A stretch of 14,798 nucleotides of DNA from Clostridia bacterium (GCA_900754285.1 CAAECB010000066.1:1-14798), one strand, 5' to 3'. Positions 6,796 through 14,705 are shown, counted from the first letter of the stretch. A program made the numbers and translations. The notes: generated by a model not told the origin, from the letters alone.

Positions 6796-7932
6796 TTACG
6801 AATTACTAATCAACGAAGCAGACTTCACATTAGACTTAACCGAAACATCAAAAAAGCAATCAGAAAAAGAATCACGCCAATCAAAAGCCTCAAAAGAATC
6901 AGAAGTAGCAAACAATTTCTTAGCATATTTACCAATACCACTAATATCAGACTTAAAATCCTTAGAAGTCTTATAAAGATACTCTGAAAAAATATACTCC
7001 AAATATTTATCACAAGCATCAGAAACATCAGTCAAAGCCTTAGAATCCAGGTAATTAGCATTTTTTTCCATGGACATAATCTTACCAGAAAACTTACAAT
7101 CCAGAGTGACATAAGGAGAACCATTAACCAAAGAAACCTTAATTTTAGGCTTTTTAGAAGGAGTCAAATAAACATCAATATAAGCATTTTCAACATTAGG
7201 ATTAGGAATAGAAATTTGAAAACCTTTAACATCATTACTAATACACATAAAAGACAAAGTTTCAATAGCATTTAATTCACCAACAAGAGAGCCATCTTTA
7301 AAAACAGCCATTCCAATATTTTTAGAAGGAGAACCCAAAATAGCATAAGGTGAACAATCATTACAAACCATTTTATCAAAAAAATCACCTATTTCAGCAT
7401 TAACAGTATAACCAGTAGACTGACTAGAACTTACAAAAATCTCATAATATTTAGAAATTAAAGGTTCAAATAAAGGTTTAGAATTTTCTATATACTCTTG
7501 AGCAGTACAGTTACTAACAACAATATTTGTACTTGGACGAACTTGAGTATTATTAATTAAAGTACAAATATCATTAGCAATATTACCTTTAGCAATTTCT
7601 TCAGAAAAAACAATCAATTTACAATGTGAAAGAGTTATTTCTTTATCAATAAAAGTATTCATAAGGTTTATTGCAGAACATATGGAAGAAGCGGAAACTG
7701 TTTTTAAAATAGAAGGAGACTTTTCAGTACTACCAGATTCAGAAACAGATGAAGCATCAGTAAATTGGAAAGAAACTTTAACATTACTTTGAGTATCATA
7801 ATCAGCATCAATCCCCATGGCAACAACAACAGCAATATTATCAATAGAAACTTTAGAAAAAGATGGAGAAAAAAATATTGTTAAAATAACAAAAATAAGT
7901 ATAAAAATTAATATTTTAATAGTATGTTTCAA
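6796..7932 (-). CDS. gerAC: Germinant receptor C subunit (GerAC family), lacking the lipobox cysteine
   Basis: This 378-residue GerAC/Ger(x)C family protein is the extracytoplasmic subunit of a spore germinant receptor in the inner spore membrane. The TTG start at 7930-7932 sits 9 bases after GAAAGGAG. The N-terminus has one hydrophobic segment (about 5-23) followed by SPSFSKVSIDNIAVVVAMGID. The last part, IAVVVAMGID, matches the usual ...LAIVLAIGID. The normal lipoprotein junction GCWDxxEI is gone, and no Cys occurs near the N-terminus. The protein is therefore probably held by an uncleaved helix, or released, rather than lipidated. Length is normal. Nine or so cysteines occur later, including VCNDCSP. 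It is the last gene of gerAA-AB-AC, 21 bp after gerAB. Codons are T-ending, unlike the plus-strand genes. Confidence 0.9.
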   Translation of the reverse strand: MKHTIKILIFILIFVILTIFFSPSFSKVSIDNIAVVVAMGIDADYDTQSNVKVSFQFTDASSVSESGSTEKSPSILKTVSASSICSAINLMNTFIDKEITLSHCKLIVFSEEIAKGNIANDICTLINNTQVRPSTNIVVSNCTAQEYIENSKPLFEPLISKYYEIFVSSSQSTGYTVNAEIGDFFDKMVCNDCSPYAILGSPSKNIGMAVFKDGSLVGELNAIETLSFMCISNDVKGFQISIPNPNVENAYIDVYLTPSKKPKIKVSLVNGSPYVTLDCKFSGKIMSMEKNANYLDSKALTDVSDACDKYLEYIFSEYLYKTSKDFKSDISGIGKYAKKLFATSDSFEAFDWRDSFSDCFFDVSVKSNVKSASLISNS

Positions 7933-7953
7933 AATACAAAACTCCTTTCAAAA

Positions 7954-9042
7954 TTATTTAAAATCTTTCTTTTTTTTAAAATTAGCTAATATCAAAATGC
8001 CAATACCAAGAAGTAAAACTACAAAATAGACTAAATAAAAATAAATTTTAGATTCAAAATACCTTGTAATAGCATAGTTTTTAGAAAGAAGAGAAACACC
8101 AAAAATAATAATAGGAATAATAAAAGCAAAAGGTTTGTCACTTTCTAAATTAGTCAATTTTTTAATAATATTCATAGAAAATCTATTAGCAATAATCAAA
8201 TAACAACAAATCTCCAAAATCCAGATAATCATAAATAATGATTCAAGCCTTTGAAAAAAAGAACCAAATTCAATATATCTAGCAGCAGAATAAAAAGGCA
8301 AAACTTTACCAGCACCAACAAAAGTAGAAAAAATAAGTAAAATAGTAGAAATAGAAAGAACAAGATAAATAGTCCCAATAATAACAGAAAGCAAACAAAT
8401 ATTTTTCATTTTATCAGGTTGTTTTAAAAAAGGAGGAAGAAAATACAAACAAGAAATCCCACCCAAAGCACCAATATTACCAATACCAGTAATAAAAGTA
8501 TTAACAAAACCTTTACCCAAAATAGGATAAATATTTTGAAAAGAAAAATGGCTTAAATTGCAAACAAATAAAAACACAACACTAGCAAGAACTATTGGAA
8601 AAACAACAGAAATAGTCTTTGCATTACTACCAAAAGAAAGCAAATTATTAATAATCATTACAAAAACAAAAGAAATAATAATAAAAACAATATCAGTCAT
8701 AGGAAAAAATACAATGTGAAGACCTTCACAAAATTCCCTAAGTAGACTAGCACTACTAAAAATAAAATAAAATAAAAACAAGACACCAACAATAGATTTA
8801 AAAACCGTACCACCAAGATATTCAGAAATATCAATAATATCTTCAGAAGCAAAATTTTTAAGTAATCTATAAATAATATAAGAAATAAATATTGTAATAA
8901 AACCTACATATATTAAATTTATAATAGTACTTGACTTTGTATTATTAATTAAATTTTGTGGAAGAGAAGACAAAGTATGTGCAACAATTACAGTAACAAT
9001 CATAAATACAGCTTCAGTAGAACTAATTTTAGAATATGTCAT
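7954..9042 (-). CDS. gerAB: Germinant receptor B subunit (GerAB-type spore permease)
   Basis: This 362-residue integral membrane protein has about ten hydrophobic segments. It belongs to the endospore germination permease family within the amino acid/polyamine/organocation superfamily, which binds small germinants such as amino acids. The chosen ATG at 9042 lies 8 bases after GGAGG; a TTG five codons upstream would overlap the ribosome site. The opening MTYSKISSTEAVFMIV is typical of the family, with SSLPQNLIN in or after the first helix and a lysine-rich cytoplasmic tail (KKKKDF). The gene lies between gerAA (70-bp gap) and gerAC (21-bp gap) on the same strand. The germinant cannot be told from the sequence. 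Confidence 0.93.
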   Translation of the reverse strand: MTYSKISSTEAVFMIVTVIVAHTLSSLPQNLINNTKSSTIINLIYVGFITIFISYIIYRLLKNFASEDIIDISEYLGGTVFKSIVGVLFLFYFIFSSASLLREFCEGLHIVFFPMTDIVFIIISFVFVMIINNLLSFGSNAKTISVVFPIVLASVVFLFVCNLSHFSFQNIYPILGKGFVNTFITGIGNIGALGGISCLYFLPPFLKQPDKMKNICLLSVIIGTIYLVLSISTILLIFSTFVGAGKVLPFYSAARYIEFGSFFQRLESLFMIIWILEICCYLIIANRFSMNIIKKLTNLESDKPFAFIIPIIIFGVSLLSKNYAITRYFESKIYFYLVYFVVLLLGIGILILANFKKKKDFK

Positions 9043-9112
9043 TTTTAAATCCTCCAATCTAACTTCATAAAAAATATAAATATAATTCTAAAAATAAAAA
9101 ACAGTATAAACA

Positions 9113-10834
9113 TCATTTTATGTTTAAAAAAGGAAACTTCCATTTCATAGCAATTTTTTCTTGTTTTTCATCTTTTTTAGTGTCCAAATATTGAGCGCGA
9201 TATTCACGCTTCCAAATAGGAGGCAAAAAATATGAATGACCTTTAGTTTTACTAAAAGGAGAAATACCAGCCATATAAGGAACACCAAAAGATTTCATAT
9301 CACACAAAATAGAAATATAAGCAAATAAACCGAGTCCAATACCTAAAAATCCACAACAATATCCTAAAAAAATAAAAATAAATCTATATAAGCGCAAATG
9401 GAAACTAAAAGAAAAATCAGGTATAGCAAAAGAAGAAATACCAGTCATAGCAACAATAATTACTAAAACAGGGCTAACAATACCAGCAGAAACTGCAGCT
9501 TGCCCCAAAACCAAAGCACCAACAATACTAATAGTAGTACCAATAGGAGAGGGAACACGCAAACCTGCTTCTCTAATTAATTCAAACGAAATCTCCAAAA
9601 TCAAAATTTCAAAAATAACTGGGAAAGGCACATTTTCTCTTGAAGCTAAAATAGAAAACAATAAATCAGTAGGTAAAACTTCAGAGTGAAAATTACTAAC
9701 AGCAACATAAATCCCAGGCAAAAGCAATGTAAAAAAAACAGCCAATATACGAATAGACTTTACAAAATTAGAAAAAGAAGACTTCATATTTTTATCATCA
9801 GGAGAGCCCAAAAAATCAGTAAAAATAGCAGGAGCAATTAGAGCATAAGGTGTGCCATTAACTAAAACAATAACTCTACCATCTAATAAATAACTACTAG
9901 CTTTATCAGGCCTTTCAGTAGACAAAACTTGAGGAATATCCATTACATTAGAATCAATAATTAATTGTTCTAACTGTCCAGAAGAAAGTAAAGAGTCAAT
10001 TTCAATATTATTTAAACGATATCTAACTTCAGCCACCAAATCTGAATTTGCAATATTTTGAACATAACAAAGAGCACAAGGAGTTTTAGTGATTTTTCCT
10101 ATAAAAATATTTTCAATAACAAGATTTTCATTATGAACATTACGTCTAATTAAAGAAGTATTTGTACGAATATTCTCCACAAAAGCCTCATGAGCACCAT
10201 TAATAACAATCTCATTTTGAGGCCTTTCCACACTACGTTGTTTAAAACCTTTAACATCAATATCAAAAGCAATAGTTAAAGTATCTATAAACAAAGCACA
10301 ATTGCCAGAATTAATATCATTAAAAACCTTCTCAAACTCACTATATTGTTCAACTGAATTTTGAGGCATTAAACAACCCAAAATATATTCAGAAAGGTCA
10401 AACTTTTTAACTTTTCTAACAGTAATATTATTTGTAACAGCCTCTGAAATAATACGATTTTGGTCCCCATCATACATATTACTACGATTTTTAAGCATAA
10501 GAGGTTCTAAAATAAATCTGTTCATAATATCAGTATCAATCATTCCATCAATATAAAGAATAAAAGCTGCATACTGTTTGCCACGCGCATTCAAAGTAAA
10601 CTCTCTTATAATAATATCACTATTTATCATAGAATTATATTTAGTCTTAACATACTCCAAATTAACTGACAAAGCAGGAAAAATCTTTTTAGTTTCTGGA
10701 ACACTTGCATTATTTTTTGAATTTTGATTATTATTAGAATTACTTTCTTCATCATTACTTTCCAAAAGAACAAAACTGTGTTTTTCAGGCTGTTTGTATG
10801 TAAATAATGAAGAAATCAAATCTTTTAAACCCAT
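9113..10834 (-). CDS. gerAA: Germinant receptor A subunit (GerAA/SpoVAF family)
   Basis: This 573-residue protein is counted from the ATG at 10834, which follows AAAGGA by 6 bases; an in-frame ATG 11 codons upstream has no ribosome site. The N-terminal part (about 1-360) is soluble and includes an Asn/Ser-rich low-complexity stretch near residues 30-45. The C-terminal part (about 365-525) has several membrane helices and the strongest family signature: ELIREAGLRVPSPIG, SIVGALVLGQAAVSAGIVSP and SFGVPYMAGISPF. A basic cytoplasmic tail follows. Subunit A with B and C forms the receptor that starts germination; recent work on the family describes the A subunit as an ion-channel-forming oligomer. 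It is longer than the roughly 480 residues usual for GerAA, mainly at the N-terminus and C-terminal tail. It is the first gene of the operon. Confidence 0.95.
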   Translation of the reverse strand: MGLKDLISSLFTYKQPEKHSFVLLESNDEESNSNNNQNSKNNASVPETKKIFPALSVNLEYVKTKYNSMINSDIIIREFTLNARGKQYAAFILYIDGMIDTDIMNRFILEPLMLKNRSNMYDGDQNRIISEAVTNNITVRKVKKFDLSEYILGCLMPQNSVEQYSEFEKVFNDINSGNCALFIDTLTIAFDIDVKGFKQRSVERPQNEIVINGAHEAFVENIRTNTSLIRRNVHNENLVIENIFIGKITKTPCALCYVQNIANSDLVAEVRYRLNNIEIDSLLSSGQLEQLIIDSNVMDIPQVLSTERPDKASSYLLDGRVIVLVNGTPYALIAPAIFTDFLGSPDDKNMKSSFSNFVKSIRILAVFFTLLLPGIYVAVSNFHSEVLPTDLLFSILASRENVPFPVIFEILILEISFELIREAGLRVPSPIGTTISIVGALVLGQAAVSAGIVSPVLVIIVAMTGISSFAIPDFSFSFHLRLYRFIFIFLGYCCGFLGIGLGLFAYISILCDMKSFGVPYMAGISPFSKTKGHSYFLPPIWKREYRAQYLDTKKDEKQEKIAMKWKFPFLNIK

Positions 10835-10910
10835 AACAAATCCTTTCAATTGCCTGATTTTAATCATTAAAGATTATACAAATAAGCAAATATAATTATC
10901 TTCTTGAAAA

Positions 10911-10939
10911 TATTATTTACATCTTTTTAAAAAATATGC
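10911..10939 (-). promoter_or_regulatory. Sigma-G-like forespore promoter of the ger operon
   Basis: Read on the minus strand, GCATA (10939-10935), a 17-bp spacer and AATAATA (10917-10911) fit the sigma-G pattern GYATR-N17/18-CATWMTA, with one mismatch in the -10. It lies about 77 bp upstream of the gerAA start. ger operons are expressed in the forespore under sigma-G in known species. A/T richness makes a chance match possible. Confidence 0.45.
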
Positions 10940-10970
10940 AAAAAAAACTCTATCATTTTTTAATTATTTA

Positions 10971-10979
10971 TGATAAAAT
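10971..10979 (+). promoter_or_regulatory. Possible extended -10 promoter of the transglutaminase-like gene
   Basis: TG-A-TAAAAT at 10971-10979 is an extended -10 element with one mismatch to TATAAT. No -35 resembling TTGACA is found at the proper distance. It lies in the 203-bp divergent gap and would serve the gene starting at 11038. Confidence 0.35.
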
Positions 10980-11037
10980 AAAAAAGGGAAAAACAAAAGA
11001 AAAAAGCAGCAATAATCAAGGAAGGAAAAAAGAAAAA

Positions 11038-12189
11038 ATGAAGAATAAAGTAGCAAGTTTTATAATAACAATAGTTATGTTATTAATAATTATAGTATTA
11101 GGATTATTTATATTATTTGTATGGCAAGAAATATTTGGAGGAGATGACGAAAATATACAAGTAGAAAATTATGTATCAACATATAATCCAACATCAGAAA
11201 AATCAGTAGAAGATTCAGAAAAAATGACAACACCACAAATAATAAAAGACAAAATAAATCAAATAATAAATAATTCACAAACAAAAACAGAAGAAAAAGA
11301 AACATACAATTATGCAGAAGTACAAGTAGACAAATATTTTTATAACCAATTAAATGATTATTCAAAAATTATATATAAAGCATTTGAAAAGAACAAAGAA
11401 GAAATGAAAACAGGAACAGCACAAATAGAATTAGGAGATGTATTCACAGATGTGTTAAAAACAGAAGGTGGGGACCAGAAATTAGAAGAATACTATCAAT
11501 CAGCAGTTGAAACATATTTGTATGACAATCCAGATGTATTTTATATTTCAGCAAGTAAACTATATTTGAATATAGAAACAACAACTAAAAGGAAAAACAA
11601 AACATATGATGTATTTATAAACAGTGGAGAAAAACCAAATTATTTTACAGATGAATTCACAACAGAAAGCCAAGTAAAACAAACAATAGCACAACTAGAA
11701 AAAATAAGAAGTGTAATAAATTCACAAAAAAGCAACAACCCATATTATGATATAAAAATGGTACATGATTATTTAATAGACAACATAGATTATGACACAA
11801 CACTAGCAAAGAAAAATATATATGACATATATGGAGCACTAGTGCAAAAAAGCTGTGTATGTGAAGGATATGCAAAAGCATTCAAATATTTAATAGACCA
11901 AATGGAAATACCATGTGTAATGGTAATAGGTCAAGCAACAAACACAAATGGCCAAACAGAAAATCATGCATGGAACTATGTTCAAATAGAAAATAACTGG
12001 TATGCAATTGACTGTACATGGGATGACCCAGTAGTTATAGGAAATGGAAAAGTAGGAAATGATGTTAGATACAGATATTTCTTAAGAGGAAGTTCAACAA
12101 TGAGCAAAGACCATGTAACAAGTGCACAATTCACAGATGGAGGAGAAACATATGAATATCCAACATTAAATGTATCAGATTATAGATAA
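11038..12189 (+). CDS. Membrane-anchored transglutaminase-like (cysteine protease-fold) protein
   Basis: The ATG at 11038 follows GAAGGA, giving 383 residues; an upstream in-frame ATG at 10936 lacks a ribosome site. A single N-terminal hydrophobic helix (about 5-29) anchors it, with the bulk predicted outside the membrane. A polar Ser/Thr/Lys/Glu-rich stretch (about 35-95) follows. The C-terminal part is a transglutaminase-core domain with a complete triad: Cys275 in CVCEGYAKAF, His310 in NHAWNYV and Asp325 in IDCTWDDP. Bacterial proteins of this family are proteases, amidases or peptidoglycan-linked enzymes, so the substrate here is unknown; a cell-wall or surface role is inferred from the anchor. 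The next gene starts 64 bp downstream without a terminator, suggesting co-transcription. Confidence 0.88.
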   Translation: MKNKVASFIITIVMLLIIIVLGLFILFVWQEIFGGDDENIQVENYVSTYNPTSEKSVEDSEKMTTPQIIKDKINQIINNSQTKTEEKETYNYAEVQVDKYFYNQLNDYSKIIYKAFEKNKEEMKTGTAQIELGDVFTDVLKTEGGDQKLEEYYQSAVETYLYDNPDVFYISASKLYLNIETTTKRKNKTYDVFINSGEKPNYFTDEFTTESQVKQTIAQLEKIRSVINSQKSNNPYYDIKMVHDYLIDNIDYDTTLAKKNIYDIYGALVQKSCVCEGYAKAFKYLIDQMEIPCVMVIGQATNTNGQTENHAWNYVQIENNWYAIDCTWDDPVVIGNGKVGNDVRYRYFLRGSSTMSKDHVTSAQFTDGGETYEYPTLNVSDYR

Positions 12190-12200
12190 TAAATTTAGTA

Positions 12201-12244
12201 GAAAGGAAGATTCCAACCGAGTCTGTGCCTTGGGGAAAGGAAGA
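12201..12244 (+). other. GC-rich 24-bp patch flanked by a 10-bp direct repeat in the leader of the P-loop/Asp23 gene
   Basis: GAAAGGAAGA occurs at 12201-12210 and again at 12235-12244. Between them is a 24-bp segment with 14 G/C (58%), containing CCGAGTCTGTGCC. This is far richer than the surrounding DNA. TTCCAA (12211-12216) can pair with TTGG..AA (12230-12237). The second repeat copy serves as the ribosome site of the gene at 12254. The arrangement looks like a small insert with a target duplication. Confidence 0.55.
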
Positions 12245-12253
12245 AAATAAAAA

Positions 12254-13117
12254 ATGGCATTATTAAAAGAAATATTCTCAAATAAAATAGAAGTATATGC
12301 ATTTGTGGGACCATCAGGAACAGGAAAAAGTTATAGAGCACAAATGGTAGCAGGAGAAAAAGGAATAGACTATATAATAGATGATGGACTACTAATAAAA
12401 GGAAATGAAGTAATAGCAGGAGAATCAGCAAAAAAAGCACCAACAAAAATAGAAACAGTAAAACATGCGCTATTTTATACAAACGAAGAAAAGCAAGAAA
12501 TAACAAAAGCATTTAAAAAATATAAACCAGACAAAATACTAATATTAGGAACATCAGACGGAATGGTACAAAAAATAGCAGCAAACTTAGGATTACCACC
12601 AATAAAAGAAACAGTATATATACAAGATGTAGCTACAAAACAAGAAATGGAAACAGCAAGAAGAATAAGAGTAACAGAAGGAAAACATGTAATACCAGTA
12701 CCAACATTTGAAATAAAAAAAGATTTTTCAGGATATTTATTAGACCCATTACAAATATTCAAAAGCAAAGGAAAAGGAGAAAAACCATACATATCAGAAA
12801 AATCAATAATAAGACCAACATTTAGTTACATGGGAAATTTCACAATATCAGACACAGTATTTAGACAAATACTAGAATATTTAGCAAGTAAAACAAAAGG
12901 AATATACAAAATCCAAAAAGTAAGAGTCTCAAACTATGGAGATGGAGCAAGTTTATATATTGAAGTAACAGTTACATATGGAGTAAATGTTATGAAAGAA
13001 ATAAGTGGATTTAGAGAAAAAGCACAAAAAGAAATAGAAAATCTAACATCAATGAATGTAGTAGACATGGAAATAGTAGTTAAAAATATACATGTGCCAG
13101 AAAATGAAGAAGAGTAA
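12254..13117 (+). CDS. P-loop NTPase fused to an Asp23/Gls24 domain
   Basis: This 287-residue cytoplasmic-looking protein has no signal peptide. Residues 1-160 or so form a small P-loop domain with a clear Walker A, GPSGTGKS (19-26), and a strand KILILGTSDG (94-103) that could be Walker B-like or a base-recognition strand. A linker with IPVPTFEIKKDFSGYLLDP follows. Residues from about 185 on match the Asp23/Gls24 (YloU-type) family: RPTFSYMGNFTISDTVFRQILEYLA, then IYKIQKVRV, LYIEVTVTYG and the amphipathic helix before MNVVDMEIVVKNIHV. Asp23-family proteins are linked to envelope stress and to membrane-associated or fatty-acid functions. The ATPase half has no function I can name. It lies 64 bp after the transglutaminase-like gene and 61 bp before cmk-plsC, all on the same strand. 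Confidence 0.8.
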   Translation: MALLKEIFSNKIEVYAFVGPSGTGKSYRAQMVAGEKGIDYIIDDGLLIKGNEVIAGESAKKAPTKIETVKHALFYTNEEKQEITKAFKKYKPDKILILGTSDGMVQKIAANLGLPPIKETVYIQDVATKQEMETARRIRVTEGKHVIPVPTFEIKKDFSGYLLDPLQIFKSKGKGEKPYISEKSIIRPTFSYMGNFTISDTVFRQILEYLASKTKGIYKIQKVRVSNYGDGASLYIEVTVTYGVNVMKEISGFREKAQKEIENLTSMNVVDMEIVVKNIHVPENEEE

Positions 13118-13178
13118 AAATACACATAACAAAGAAAAATAAAATATTGACTAATAAAAAGAAAGGTAAGGGATAAAA

Positions 13179-14588
13179 ATGTCATTTGTAGTAGCAATAG
13201 ATGGACCAGCAGGAAGCGGAAAAGGAACAATAACAAAACTAGTAGGAGCAAAAGAAGGATTAATAAACATAGACACAGGGGCAATGTATAGATGTGTTAC
13301 ATTAAATATGTTAAATGAAAAAATCGAACTAGAAGAAACAGAAAAAATAAAAGAATTATTGCAAAAAATAAAAATAGAATTCAAAACAGAAAATGAACAA
13401 GACAAAGTATATTTAAATGGAGAAGATGTAACAAAACAAATAAGAGAAAAAGCAGTAAATGAAAAAGTATCACAGGTATCACATTTAATAGAAGTAAGAG
13501 AAAACATAACAAATCTATCAAGACAAGTAGCAGAAGGAAAAAAAGTAATAATGGAAGGAAGAGATATAGGGACAAATGTATTTCCAAAAGCAGAAATAAA
13601 AATATATTTAGATGCAACACCAGAAGAAAGAGCAAATAGGAGAATGAAGCAAAATGAAGAAAAAGGAATAACAGCAACATATGAAGAAGTACTAGAAAAT
13701 ATAAAATTCAGAGACAACAATGACAAAACAAGCAAAATAGCACCATTAAAACAAGCAGAAGATGCCATATATGTAGATACTACAAAATTAACAATACCAG
13801 AAGTAGTAGAAAAAATATGTGGAATAATAGAAAATTCAGAAAAATGGAAAAACAATCAACTAGAAGAAAAAAAAAATAATAATAAACCAACAGAAACAGT
13901 ACAAACTAAAAATAAATTAACAAAAAAAGAATTAAGAAAAATAAAAAAACAAGAAAAAAGTTCAAAAAAATTTGACAAAAAAGATGACTCAATATGGAAA
14001 AAAATACAAAGAAGAATTATATGGGGATTTTTAAGAAGTTATTACAGAATATTTTATAGAGTAAAAATAGAGGGAACAGAAAATGTACCAAAAGAAGGAG
14101 CATTTATATTATGTGGTAATCACATAGATTTTATGAAAGTACCAGTAGTAGTAGTATATTGTCCAAGAAAAGTAAACTTTATGGGAAAAATAGAATTATT
14201 TAATAATCCATTTTTAGCATGCTTAGGAGATTTATTTGATGTAATACCAGTAAAAAGAGGAAAACAAGATGTAGATGCAATGAAAAAATCCTTAAAAGTA
14301 TTAAATAACAAAGAAGTACTAGGAATATTCCCAGAGGGAACAACAAAAGGATTAGAAAAAGGTGTAAAAGTAAAAAACGGGGCAGCATTTATGGCATTAA
14401 GAACAGGAAACCCAATATTACCAGTTGGAGTGGAAGTAACCAAAAAGCCATTTCCTAAAATAATTGTAAGATATGGAAAACCATTAGATTTCAGCCAATA
14501 TAAATCAAAGACACCAGAAAAAGAAAATTTAGATAAAGTAACAAGCAAAATGATGGAAACAATTATAAGGTTAGCAAATTTAAAATAA
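13179..14588 (+). CDS. cmk-plsC: Cytidylate kinase / 1-acylglycerol-3-phosphate acyltransferase (Cmk-PlsC) fusion
   Basis: This 469-residue fusion starts after GAAAGGTAAGGG. Residues 1-225 are cytidylate kinase, which phosphorylates CMP/dCMP: Walker A GPAGSGKGT (9-17), DTGAMYR (32-38), EGRDIGT (125-131) and FRDNNDKTSKIAPLKQA in the C-terminal part. A Lys/Asn-rich linker (about 225-280) leads to a PlsC domain (about 285-469), which acylates lysophosphatidic acid at the membrane. PlsC motifs II (VKRGK), III (FPEGTT, E386) and IV (ILPVGV) are recognisable. Motif I reads NHIDFMK (H315), so the HX4D aspartate is Lys320. Asp317 is nearby but at the wrong spacing, so acyltransferase activity is uncertain. 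Cmk-PlsC fusions are known in Clostridia and link CMP recycling to phospholipid synthesis. ispH, a frequent neighbour, is not seen before the window ends. Confidence 0.93.
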   Translation: MSFVVAIDGPAGSGKGTITKLVGAKEGLINIDTGAMYRCVTLNMLNEKIELEETEKIKELLQKIKIEFKTENEQDKVYLNGEDVTKQIREKAVNEKVSQVSHLIEVRENITNLSRQVAEGKKVIMEGRDIGTNVFPKAEIKIYLDATPEERANRRMKQNEEKGITATYEEVLENIKFRDNNDKTSKIAPLKQAEDAIYVDTTKLTIPEVVEKICGIIENSEKWKNNQLEEKKNNNKPTETVQTKNKLTKKELRKIKKQEKSSKKFDKKDDSIWKKIQRRIIWGFLRSYYRIFYRVKIEGTENVPKEGAFILCGNHIDFMKVPVVVVYCPRKVNFMGKIELFNNPFLACLGDLFDVIPVKRGKQDVDAMKKSLKVLNNKEVLGIFPEGTTKGLEKGVKVKNGAAFMALRTGNPILPVGVEVTKKPFPKIIVRYGKPLDFSQYKSKTPEKENLDKVTSKMMETIIRLANLK

Positions 14589-14591
14589 AAT

Positions 14592-14705
14592 GTGTTTTGA
14601 AGGCCTGGCTTGATGTTTTTGGGGACGGAGCAAGAAAAACATCTGCCTCTGGTAGTGTTTTTTTGCTCCGTCCCCAAAAACATCAAGCTAGGCCCCAAAA
14701 ACACC
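14592..14705. repeat. Palindromic GGGGACGGA repeat (copy 3), nested
   Basis: The inner arms 14602-14641 and 14656-14694 pair almost perfectly (one mismatch, one indel), with a 14-base loop whose CTGCC/GGTAG bases can also pair. The core is GGGGACGGAGC. Outside them a second, decayed pair is visible: CCCCAAAAACACC at 14693-14705, identical to the end of the repeat at 6781-6793, faces GTGTTTTGAAGGCC on the left. The element begins 3 bp after the cmk-plsC stop and probably terminates its transcript. Confidence 0.9.

Noticed and set aside
6764..6976. Short plus-strand open frame opposite the end of gerAC
   Set aside because: It begins inside the right arm of the palindromic repeat, has no ribosome site, and is antisense to well-supported gerAC codons.
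13151..13855. Minus-strand open frame of 234 codons opposite cmk-plsC
   Set aside because: It overlaps the recognised kinase domain entirely and resembles no known protein; it is a composition shadow.
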